A DNA stretch of 64,000 nt from an uncultured Muribaculaceae bacterium (lineage in GTDB: Bacteria; Bacteroidota; Bacteroidia; Bacteroidales; Muribaculaceae): assembly GCA_934661195.1 (NCBI GenBank), contig CAKUJD010000005.1, positions 62,001 to 126,000 of the forward strand. The letters are read 5' to 3'. Of this stretch, positions 1 through 7,211 are shown piece after piece. The translations under genes and the position numbers were made by a program. Within the stretch, counting starts at the first letter, position 1, and every line of letters begins with the position of its first letter. The notes beneath the pieces were generated by a model. It had not been told where the DNA came from. It saw only the letters and a program-made list of their open reading frames with translations, and ran no database searches.

Positions 1-913
1 ACATGATGTTCATGATGCCTATGCCGCCCACTATCAGCGATATGCCGGCTATGCAGGCCAGCAGCGTGGTCATCATGCCAGTGGTGGAGTTCATCATCGA
101 ACTGAGCTCCTCTTGCGAGCGAATCGAGAAGTCGTCTTCGTCGCTGGCCTTGAGTTTGTGGTCGGTGCGCAATATCGAGGTGATGTCGCTTATGGCAAGG
201 TCGGTGATGTCTTCGGTCAGGGCCGAGGCATATATGCCTTGCAGGTAGGTCTGCGCCAGCATGCGCTTCATCACGGTGGTGTAGGGCGCCAGCACTATGT
301 CGTCCTGGTCCATGCCCATCGAGTTGTAGCCTTTGCTCTTGAGCACGCCCACCACGCGCAGCGGTATTTTGTTGAAGCGTATCACCTGGCCTATGGGGTC
401 GCCGCCGTTGGGAAACAGATTGTCGACAATGGTCTTGCCAATGACGCACACCTTGGCGGCCGACTTGATGTCGGCCTGGGTGAACATCTCGCCCGACTCC
501 ACCGACAGCTGCCTGATGGTTAGGTAGTCGATGCTCACGCCGCTCACGCTGCTCTGGTAGTTGTTGTTGCCCATAATCAGCTGTCCCGAGCTCGACACAT
601 TGGGGCTGACCGCTGCCAGATACTTGTTCTGGTTCACGATGTTCTGGTAGTCGGTGAGCGTGAGCGTCTCCATGTCGTCGGCACTTTGGCGCGCTCCGCC
701 GGGGCCTTTGTCGGCGCCGGGGTGAATCATTATCATGTTTGAGCCCATCTCGGCTATCTGCTTCTGAATGCTTTGCTTCGAGCCCTGGCCTATGGCCAGC
801 ATGGCAATCACCGAGGCCACGCCTATGATGATGCCCAGCATGGTGAGGAAGCTGCGCGTCTTGTTGTTGGCTATGGCCTTGAGGGCTATTTTAAATAGAT
901 TTGTTCCGTTCAT
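1..913 (-). CDS. MacB-type ABC transporter permease (3' truncated by window edge)
   Basis: This is the N-terminal ~304 residues of an ABC permease, starting at the ATG at 913 and running off the left edge. It opens with a short cytoplasmic stretch and a first membrane segment (FLTMLGIIIGVASVIAMLAI). A long periplasmic domain follows, with the MacB-family GEMFTQADI and VCVIGKTI patterns, and the second membrane segment (LLACIAGISLIVGGIGIMNI) begins at the edge. The first residues MNGTNLFKIALKAIANNKTR are typical of the family. It follows the ATPase gene by 32 bases, so ATPase, adaptor and TolC protein form one tripartite efflux operon. MacAB-TolC systems export macrolides, peptides or lipids; the substrate here cannot be read. 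The missing C-terminus should hold the last two membrane helices. Confidence 0.93.
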   Translation of the reverse strand, partial: MNGTNLFKIALKAIANNKTRSFLTMLGIIIGVASVIAMLAIGQGSKQSIQKQIAEMGSNMIMIHPGADKGPGGARQSADDMETLTLTDYQNIVNQNKYLAAVSPNVSSSGQLIMGNNNYQSSVSGVSIDYLTIRQLSVESGEMFTQADIKSAAKVCVIGKTIVDNLFPNGGDPIGQVIRFNKIPLRVVGVLKSKGYNSMGMDQDDIVLAPYTTVMKRMLAQTYLQGIYASALTEDITDLAISDITSILRTDHKLKASDEDDFSIRSQEELSSMMNSTTGMMTTLLACIAGISLIVGGIGIMNIM

Positions 914-945
914 AAAAAATGCTCTAAATGTGTTGGCCGTCTGTG

Positions 946-1701
946 TTAGTCGTCTTGCTGCACGGGCAGACTGGCCAGTTTCTCGGCTGCATCCATGATG
1001 TGCGGGTTCAGCTCGTCGCTGCGAATTTTGCCGTCGCGCAGCATTATGTTGCGGCTTGAATATTGGGCTATCTCGGGGTTGTGGGTCACGAAAATGAGCG
1101 TGCGTCCCTCGTGATACAGCTCCTGAAACAGCACCAGGATTTCAAACGAGGTGCGGGTGTCGAGGTTGCCCGTGGCCTCATCGGCCAGAATCACGGCTGG
1201 GTCGTTGACCAGGGCGCGGGCTATGGCCACGCGCTGCATCTGTCCGCCCGACATCTGGTTGCTCTTGTGGTTAAGGCGCGAGCCGAGGCCCACGCGCTCG
1301 AGCGCGGCAATGGCACGGCGGCGGCGCTCCGCGGCGCTCACCGAGGGGTTGTACATCAGCGGCAGCTCCACATTTTCCACAGCCGTGGTCTTGGCCAGCA
1401 GGTTGTAGTTCTGAAACACAAAGCCTATCTTTCGGTTGCGCAATATGGCGCGCTGGGCCTTGCTCATTGAGCGCACCGGCGTGCCGTCGAGGCGGTATTC
1501 GCCGCTGGTGGGCGAGTCGAGGCAGCCCAGAATGTTGAGCAGGGTCGATTTGCCCGAGCCCGATGTGCCCATTATGGTCACAAACTCGCCCTCCCTTATG
1601 GTGAACGACACGCCGCGCAGCGCGTGCACCACCTCGTCGCCCACCACAAAGTTGCGCCTTATGTTGTCGAGCTCTATGATTGGTTTCTTGTTGTTGTCCA
1701 T
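946..1701 (-). CDS. MacB/LolD-type ABC transporter ATP-binding protein
   Basis: This 251-residue cytoplasmic ATPase drives the MacB-type permease encoded just downstream. The start chosen is the ATG at 1701 ([11 protein letters not shown]). It gives the normal family length and lies 25 bases after the adaptor stop; an in-frame extension further upstream would overlap the adaptor gene. Visible motifs are Walker A (GTSGSGKST), the signature ([15 protein letters not shown]), Walker B followed by the catalytic Glu ([12 protein letters not shown]) and the H-loop (FVTHN). In Bacteroidetes the ATPase and permease halves of MacB are commonly separate proteins, as here. It is co-transcribed with the TolC and adaptor genes. 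Confidence 0.95.
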   Translation of the reverse strand: MDNNKKPIIELDNIRRNFVVGDEVVHALRGVSFTIREGEFVTIMGTSGSGKSTLLNILGCLDSPTSGEYRLDGTPVRSMSKAQRAILRNRKIGFVFQNYNLLAKTTAVENVELPLMYNPSVSAAERRRRAIAALERVGLGSRLNHKSNQMSGGQMQRVAIARALVNDPAVILADEATGNLDTRTSFEILVLFQELYHEGRTLIFVTHNPEIAQYSSRNIMLRDGKIRSDELNPHIMDAAEKLASLPVQQDD

Positions 1702-1726
1702 AAAGCAGAAAATAGTGATTTTGTGG

Positions 1727-2944
1727 TTACTTGGGCCCGTTGCCGCCCTTCTTCTTGTTGCTGCCTGGGCCCTTGGGGGCGAATGGCGACTGCTCGGAGT
1801 CGCCGCTCTCGCCGTCGGCATCGGCCTGGTCGTCGCCAGCCTGCAGCGATTGCGCGGCCACATCGAGCACCACTTGGGTGTTGAGGTCCACACCGCTCAG
1901 AATTTCGGTGCGGGTGCCGTCGGTGATGCCCACTTCCACCTTGTGTGCCACAAAGGTGTTGCCCTCCAGAGTCCACAGTTTGTGCTCGGCCTTGACGTCT
2001 TTAATCTTGTAGGCGTTGCCTATGATGGCGGGCTCGGGTGTGAAGCGCAGGGCCTTGCTGGGCACGCTGGTCACGCCGCTGCGCTCCAAAGTGTAGATGG
2101 TGACGTTGGCGGTGAGGCCCGGTTTCAGTTTCAGGTCTTGGTTGGGGGCGGTGATCACCACCTCATAGGTCACCACATTGTTGGTGGTCGTAGCGTTTTG
2201 GCGCACCTGCTTCACCGTGCCGGTGAAGGTGTCATCGGGGAAGGCGTCGACGGTGAACGTCACGCGCTGGCCCTCGCGCACCTCGCCTATGTCGGCCTCG
2301 TCAACGTCGGCCACCACCTGCATGTCCTTCAAGTCTTTGGCAATGGTGAACAGGGTGGGGGTGTTGAACGACGAAGCCACTGTCTGGCCCACTTCCACCT
2401 CTTTCGAAATCACCACGCCGTCGATGGGCGAGGTGATGGTGGCGTAGCCCAGATTGGTTCGCGCCTTGGCCACGCCTTCGGCGGCCACCTTCACCTGCTC
2501 CTGGGCTTTGCGGTAGCTTTCAAGGGCCACATCGTATTCCGACGCGCTCACCAGCTGCTTGCGGTAGAGCTCGGCATAGCGAGCGTAGTTTTTCTTCTGG
2601 TAGTCGAGTTCGCTTTGCGCGCTGCGCATGCTGGCCTGCTGCGAGGCAACTTCGCTCTCCAGGTTGGTGCGGTCGAGCTCGGCTATCACCTGGCCTTTCT
2701 TCACCGTGCTGTTGTAGTCCACATACAGCTTGCTCACTATGCCCGACACCTGCGTGCCCACATCCACGGTGGTCACGGCCTCCACGGTGCCGGTGGCGGT
2801 GACGCTGGTCTTGATGTCGGCCTGCTCCACACGCGTCTGCTCAAACTGCACTTTGCCTTTCTCCTTGCCGCCCCGCATCAGCAGGAAGGCGGCTCCTGCA
2901 ATGGCCACTATGGCCACCACAGCTATAATTATTTTCTTTTTCAT
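1727..2944 (-). CDS. MacA-type periplasmic adaptor (HlyD/RND membrane fusion family)
   Basis: This 405-residue adaptor should link the inner-membrane ABC permease to the outer-membrane TolC protein. It has an N-terminal membrane anchor (residues ~4-22, rich in Ile/Val/Ala). Next come a biotinyl-lipoyl half (VGTQVSGIVSKLYVDYNSTV), a coiled-coil hairpin at ~105-165 rich in Ala, Gln and Lys, and the second lipoyl half (ITSPIDGVVISKEVEVGQTV). A beta-barrel and membrane-proximal domain follow. The last ~40 residues are a low-complexity Asp/Gly then Pro/Gly/Lys tail that is not part of the fold. It lies 50 bases after the TolC gene and 25 before the ATPase, in the same direction. Confidence 0.93.
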   Translation of the reverse strand: MKKKIIIAVVAIVAIAGAAFLLMRGGKEKGKVQFEQTRVEQADIKTSVTATGTVEAVTTVDVGTQVSGIVSKLYVDYNSTVKKGQVIAELDRTNLESEVASQQASMRSAQSELDYQKKNYARYAELYRKQLVSASEYDVALESYRKAQEQVKVAAEGVAKARTNLGYATITSPIDGVVISKEVEVGQTVASSFNTPTLFTIAKDLKDMQVVADVDEADIGEVREGQRVTFTVDAFPDDTFTGTVKQVRQNATTTNNVVTYEVVITAPNQDLKLKPGLTANVTIYTLERSGVTSVPSKALRFTPEPAIIGNAYKIKDVKAEHKLWTLEGNTFVAHKVEVGITDGTRTEILSGVDLNTQVVLDVAAQSLQAGDDQADADGESGDSEQSPFAPKGPGSNKKKGGNGPK

Positions 2945-2994
2945 ATCGCGGTTGGTAGTTTTAATGGGTGTGACTGATTCTCATTGAAGTTGCG

Positions 2995-4356
2995 CTACAG
3001 CGCCATTTGTCCGCCTTGGTAGTAGCTGAGCATGGCGGCGTTGAGCACTGCCATGTATTTTGCCTGAATCATTTGCTGGGCTGCCTTCGAGAGGTTGGTC
3101 TTGTCGGTGAGCAGCTGCACAATGTTTTTCAAGCCCAGACGGAACTGCTCGCTTGTCAGCTCGTAGCTGGTGCGGGCATACTGCACCTGCTCTTTGGCGG
3201 CGGCGTAGCGCTGCTGGGCACTGGTGGCCTGCTGCCAGTAGCCTTCAATCGACTTCCACAGCGTCTTTTGCGAGTCGAGCAGGTCGAGATAGCTGCTCTC
3301 CTTTTCAAGGCGCGCCTTGGCAATGGCGTTTTTGGTCTTGCCCCGGTCGTAGATGGGCACGCTCAGCGTCACGCCCAGCGTGTTGCTCCACTGGCGCTTC
3401 AGCTGGTCGAAAAATCCGCCGTTGCCGGTAATGTTGTTTGTGCTCATGCCTGCGTTGAGCGTGACTGATGGCAGCGAGCCAGCCTTGGCTATTTTCTCAT
3501 CGAGTTCGCTGCGGTTCATGGCCAGCTTGCCGGCCTGTATTTCGGGGCGCAGTGCCAGTGCTGCGGCATACACGTCGGCCTTGGCTGGCAGCGGCGTGAG
3601 TGCGTCGGCATCGGTGCCGCTTGCGGCCAGTTCAAGGTTTTGGTCGCCGTCGAGCTCAAGCAGTTGCTTCAGTTGCAGTTTGTAGTCGGCCAGGGTCGAC
3701 TCATCGGCCACCAGCTGATAGCGGTCGGTGGCGTTTTGCGACTCAAGCTGCGCCACGTCGGCCTTGTTGAGCAGTCCGCTCTTAAACAGTCCGCGGCCGC
3801 GGTCAAGCTGCTTCTGCGACAACTCAATCTGCTCCTTGTCCTGCTTCACCGTCTCCTGTGCATAGAGTATCTGCACATACAGTTTGGTCACGCTCTCCTC
3901 CAGATTCAGCTCTTGCGCACTCACGTTGAGGTCGGCGATCTGGCTGTTGAGCTGCTGCAACTTCACGTTGTTGGCCGTCTGTCCGCCGTCATACAGCGGC
4001 ATCGAAGCACTCAGCCCGTAGTCGCCAGTGTAGCTGTTTTTGTGGTTGGTGCTCACCACCTGCGAGCCGTTGACCACGGCCGATGTGCTTTGAAACGGCC
4101 TGTTGCTGAATCCCTGGCTCGTCTGGAACGACACCTGCGGCAGACGTGCGCTTTTGGCGTCTTTCACATCGATTTGCGCCGATTGTGCGCTCACGCGCAG
4201 ACGGCGCACGGCCACGTTTTGCGTCTTGGCCCGGTCGATGCACTGCTGCAGCGTCCACTGTTGCGGCATTGCCGCAACAGTGGAGTCTTGCGCGGCCACT
4301 CCGCCGTGCAGCAGCCAGGCGGCCGCAGCCGTTAAAATCAATCTTTTTACCTTCAT
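2995..4356 (-). CDS. TolC family outer-membrane efflux protein
   Basis: This protein of about 453 residues is the outer-membrane channel of the tripartite pump encoded downstream. A Sec signal peptide (MKVKRLILTAAAAWLLHGGV) is followed by WTLQQCIDRAKTQN, the usual TolC-family opening. Two similar halves follow, each with a long amphipathic coiled-coil helix pair and short beta segments (LSASMPLYDGGQTANNVKL and LSVPIYDRGKTKNAIAKA are the paired strand/helix starts). I chose the ATG at 4356 because it begins the signal peptide; a start five codons upstream is possible. The gene is first in the operon, and a promoter with both Bacteroidetes boxes lies 55-90 bases upstream. Confidence 0.95.
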   Translation of the reverse strand: MKVKRLILTAAAAWLLHGGVAAQDSTVAAMPQQWTLQQCIDRAKTQNVAVRRLRVSAQSAQIDVKDAKSARLPQVSFQTSQGFSNRPFQSTSAVVNGSQVVSTNHKNSYTGDYGLSASMPLYDGGQTANNVKLQQLNSQIADLNVSAQELNLEESVTKLYVQILYAQETVKQDKEQIELSQKQLDRGRGLFKSGLLNKADVAQLESQNATDRYQLVADESTLADYKLQLKQLLELDGDQNLELAASGTDADALTPLPAKADVYAAALALRPEIQAGKLAMNRSELDEKIAKAGSLPSVTLNAGMSTNNITGNGGFFDQLKRQWSNTLGVTLSVPIYDRGKTKNAIAKARLEKESSYLDLLDSQKTLWKSIEGYWQQATSAQQRYAAAKEQVQYARTSYELTSEQFRLGLKNIVQLLTDKTNLSKAAQQMIQAKYMAVLNAAMLSYYQGGQMAL

Positions 4357-4411
4357 AACACCTGTTTCCAATAGAATGTGTGGGTTAAAATGAATCTGTC
4401 TGTTTATGGTG

Positions 4412-4443
4412 CAAAATTATTCCCTCAGGCGCAAGGGCGCAAA
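4412..4443 (-). promoter_or_regulatory. Bacteroidetes-type promoter of the tolC-macAB operon
   Basis: Read on the minus strand, this is TTTG, 20 bases, then TAATTTTG. That matches the Bacteroidetes consensus TTTG N19-21 TAnnTTTG exactly. It lies about 55 bases upstream of the TolC start codon. Confidence 0.75.
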
Positions 4444-4520
4444 TTGGATATACGAATGGCGTTTATTTCATCGACAAATTAAACCATAAGGCCGACAAAG
4501 CCCAAAGCGTTCACTTGGAC

Positions 4521-4557
4521 ATAAAAAACATGGCCCGGAGCTTGCTCCGAGCCATGT
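4521..4557 (-). terminator. Rho-independent terminator of the secreted protein gene at 4599
   Basis: A hairpin at 4528-4557 (ACATGGC and CGGAGC pairing with GCTCCG and GCCATGT, with a C/A mismatch between the two stem parts) is followed on the minus strand by a T run. It lies about 40 bases beyond the stop codon of the gene at 4599. Confidence 0.8.
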
Positions 4558-4598
4558 TGTCTCTTATATTTCCTTGTGGAATAGGTCGCTAATGCCAA

Positions 4599-5306
4599 TT
4601 ATTTAACCACCTTGAGGGCCTCTTTAGTGCCGTCGGTGTAGGAGACAACCTTCACGTTGATGCCCTCAAACGGAGTTGCGCTCTCAACGCCGGTCAGGTT
4701 GTAATACTTAACGTTGGCAACCTCTTTGCTGGTCTCAACGGCGTCAACGCCGGTGGCCTCGAAAATCACCTCAAGCGACTTCAGGTTGAGGCGGGCTTTC
4801 TGGGTGTTGCCAGTGGTGACCACAATCTTCGACAGCTCGCTGCCGTCGAGCTGGAACTCATATTTCGGGAACACATATTTGCCGTCAACTGTGTCGGCCT
4901 TCTCGATGGTGGTGGCGCTCTCCACGCCGTTGATGATGAACTTGTTGAGGCGGTTTGCCTTGTAGTCGGTCACGTATGCGCTGGCCTCAGCCACAATCTT
5001 GTTGGCTTTCACTTTGCCCATGTCGGAGAGGTTGAGGGTGAGTGTGCCAATTGCCTTTGCGGTGTTGAACTTGATGCCCATTGCGTGGTCGGCACGATAA
5101 ACTTTCGATACCTCTGCCGAGTCGATGTATTCAGCACCGGCTTCCATCACACCAGGTTTGGTGAGGAATTCTGCACTGTTGATTGCTGGGCCGTCGACTG
5201 CGATTGAGTCATTGCCGTGGAACACGATTTTGTAGCTTGCCGATGAGGCGAACGACATTGATGCTGTAGCCACGAGAGCTACGATGAGAGTAAAAATTTT
5301 TTTCAT
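4599..5306 (-). CDS. Secreted protein of unknown function with a shared C-terminal module
   Basis: This 235-residue protein has a clear signal peptide (MKKIFTLIVALVATASMSFA). The body (~25-185) is beta-rich and I do not recognise a family. The last ~48 residues (from VDAVETSKEVANVKYYN to YTDGTKEALKVVK) match the ends of the leucine-rich repeat protein at 41013 and the GLUG protein at 55932. The shared pattern is V..V...K.V....Y...G........G(I/V)N, then Y.DGT. Such tails in Bacteroidales are related in form to type IX secretion sorting domains, so surface display or secretion is likely. The gene stands alone, with a -7 box (TATATTTG) at 5358-5365 upstream and its own terminator. Confidence 0.85.
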   Translation of the reverse strand: MKKIFTLIVALVATASMSFASSASYKIVFHGNDSIAVDGPAINSAEFLTKPGVMEAGAEYIDSAEVSKVYRADHAMGIKFNTAKAIGTLTLNLSDMGKVKANKIVAEASAYVTDYKANRLNKFIINGVESATTIEKADTVDGKYVFPKYEFQLDGSELSKIVVTTGNTQKARLNLKSLEVIFEATGVDAVETSKEVANVKYYNLTGVESATPFEGINVKVVSYTDGTKEALKVVK

Positions 5307-5437
5307 AAACGAGTTGTTTTAAAAATTATTGTTAGAGTTGATATGTTAATCGTGCCGCAAATATACAAAAAAATACTAAAAGCGCCCTAACCAATTGTCC
5401 CAAAATTATTGCCACTCACATTATATATTAGCGCGCA

Positions 5438-5487
5438 CGAAAAAAGTGCTGATGCTTCCTATGTGTAATTGGGTGTGCATCAGCACT
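5438..5487 (-). terminator. Rho-independent terminator of the EEP-family gene
   Basis: An 11-bp stem (AGTGCTGATGC at 5445-5455 with GCATCAGCACT at 5477-5487) is followed on the minus strand by a run of T. It lies 29 bases after the stop at 5516. Confidence 0.8.
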
Positions 5488-5515
5488 ATAAGAGATGTAA
5501 AGCAGTTTCTTTCTC

Positions 5516-6562
5516 TTATTGCTCTTTTATAAGGAAAATCTCGGTGGGGAAGTGGTCGCTGTATCCGTTAAGAAACACTCCGCCCGAGTAGGTGCGCAGC
5601 GGGTAGCCTTTGCGGTCGCCCTCCTGCGTCTTCAGAAAGTCGCGGTTGAGCACATCGGCGCGCATGAATGTGAGACGCGGCTTGTCGTTGCCCTTGTAGT
5701 GCTGCATGAAATATTGCGAAATCACTATTTGGTCAAACAGGTTCCACTGCCCCTTGTAGGCCAGTGTGCCTATGCCCTTGTCCAGCTTGTCCCACCAGGG
5801 GTTGTAGAGGTCGCCGGGCTGCTTCACGTCGGCTGCGTGGCGCTTGCCGCCAAGAGCCTCGGCCACACTCTTGTCCATGGGGTCGTCGTTGAGGTCGCCC
5901 ATGAATATTATGCCCTGGTTGGGATCATCGCGCAGCAGCGAGTCGATGGTGCGCCGCGCCATTGCGGCCGCTGCCTCGCGCAGATAGCTCGAGCGCTCCT
6001 GTCCGCCCAGGCGCGACGGCCAGTGGTTCACTATCACGCTCACCTTTTCACCGGCCAGCATGCCGGTCACGCACATTTGGTCGCGGGTGCGGAAACTGTC
6101 GTAGCCCGGGATGTGCAGCGTGGTGTTCACCACATTCAGCACGCGAAACAGGCGCGGGTTGTAGAGCAGCGCCACATCAATGCCGCGGCGGTCGGGACTG
6201 TCGTGATGCACTATCTGCAGGTGCCAGTCCTTGATTTCGGGCTGCTTCACAAGGTCTTGCAGCACGCTCTTGTTTTCCACCTCGCTCACGCCCACTATGG
6301 CAGGGCCCATGGGGGTGTGCTTGGTCTTCATCTGGCTGATGGCGTAGGCCATGTTGTGCTGCTTCGACCAGTATTTCTGGCCGTTCCATTTGCGTGCCCC
6401 GTCGGGGGTGAACTCGCTGTCATACTTGCCGTTGTTGTTGATGGTGTCGAACATGTTCTCCAAGTTGTAGAACATCACCCCATACACTCCATATCGCTTT
6501 TCGGCGCTTATGGCGGCGGTGGCCAGCAGTGCGGCTACTATCACCAGCATTATCTTCTTCAT
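5516..6562 (-). CDS. Secreted endonuclease/exonuclease/phosphatase (EEP) family protein
   Basis: This 348-residue predicted phosphodiesterase or nuclease is exported (signal peptide MKKIMLVIVAALLATAAISA). EEP metal-site motifs appear in order: FYNLENMFD near the start of the mature protein, VGVSEVENK (metal Glu), VNHWPSR (catalytic His), MGDLNDDP (Asp and Asn) and YSDHFPTEIFL (terminal Asp-His pair). The start at 6562 is chosen because it begins the signal peptide; the frame extends 32 codons further without one. Substrate could be nucleic acid, inositol phosphate or lipid head groups; the sequence does not decide. The gene is a single-gene transcript with a matching promoter and terminator. 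Confidence 0.9.
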   Translation of the reverse strand: MKKIMLVIVAALLATAAISAEKRYGVYGVMFYNLENMFDTINNNGKYDSEFTPDGARKWNGQKYWSKQHNMAYAISQMKTKHTPMGPAIVGVSEVENKSVLQDLVKQPEIKDWHLQIVHHDSPDRRGIDVALLYNPRLFRVLNVVNTTLHIPGYDSFRTRDQMCVTGMLAGEKVSVIVNHWPSRLGGQERSSYLREAAAAMARRTIDSLLRDDPNQGIIFMGDLNDDPMDKSVAEALGGKRHAADVKQPGDLYNPWWDKLDKGIGTLAYKGQWNLFDQIVISQYFMQHYKGNDKPRLTFMRADVLNRDFLKTQEGDRKGYPLRTYSGGVFLNGYSDHFPTEIFLIKEQ

Positions 6563-6627
6563 TTGCGTGGACTCTGTGTTAGTGTTTATGCGTTGTTGTA
6601 ATTTATGTCGATAACTTGTGTGGTTTG

Positions 6628-6659
6628 CAAAAATAGCACGATTTTTTTGTAACGGCAAA
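6628..6659 (-). promoter_or_regulatory. Bacteroidetes-type promoter of the EEP-family gene
   Basis: On the minus strand this reads TTTG, 20 bases, TATTTTTG, a full match to the consensus. It lies 66 bases upstream of the start codon at 6562. Confidence 0.75.
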
Positions 6660-6774
6660 GGGTGGCAATCAAAAAAACGCAGCAGTGTGATTTTTTGCTA
6701 TGGCGCGCGTTATGGTGGTGGCGCTAATTTTGCGGCGTAACTAATCGCTAACACAAAAAATTGTAACAATCACC

Positions 6775-7143
6775 ATGCACAACACTAACGACACCCAACC
6801 CACTCCCGCCGCTGCGCCACAGCAGCCACGGCCCTCCTCTAAAAAAGCCGAAATAATCGATGAAACCGTGCAAAAGCTCCACCTCGATGAGGCCACGGCA
6901 GCTGCCGTAAGGCAGATTCTTGAGCCTGTGGCAAGCGGAGTGAGCGGCAGTCTTGTGACGCTCGTGGCCAAGGCCCTCAGGCACGACGATGACGTGAAAA
7001 ACGCCGATGCCGCCGGCTATTTGCGCGGCCGCAACGAGAAAATTGAGGTCCTCACCACGCCCGACAGCGCCGTGGCCGAGACCACACCGGTCAACTTTCC
7101 GCGCTATGCCAAGCGCAGTTTTTGGGACGATGTGGACTCGTAG
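6775..7143 (+). CDS. Small protein of unknown function upstream of the capsid-like gene
   Basis: This 122-residue cytoplasmic protein has no signal or membrane segment. The first ~25 residues are Pro/Ala/Gln rich and look disordered. Residues ~28-95 are predicted helical (EIIDETVQKLHLDEATAAAVRQ and a following Val/Leu-rich helix). The tail ends FPRYAKRSFWDDVDS, an aromatic and charged segment that could be a docking peptide. It lies 68 bases before the capsid-like gene in the same direction and the two probably form one transcript. A role as scaffold or cargo of the capsid-like protein is only an inference from position; I do not recognise the family. Confidence 0.7.
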   Translation: MHNTNDTQPTPAAAPQQPRPSSKKAEIIDETVQKLHLDEATAAAVRQILEPVASGVSGSLVTLVAKALRHDDDVKNADAAGYLRGRNEKIEVLTTPDSAVAETTPVNFPRYAKRSFWDDVDS

Positions 7144-7211
7144 CCTGAATCAAACCGCAAACGAATTTAATCAACAGTTTTATCAACCAACTCAAACACA
7201 AACTAACCATT

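Noticed and set aside
1436..2977. Long open frame on the plus strand opposite the adaptor and ATPase genes
   Set aside because: It is the complement of two well-supported genes; its His/Gly/Ala/Val-rich translation is typical of antisense frames in GC-rich DNA.
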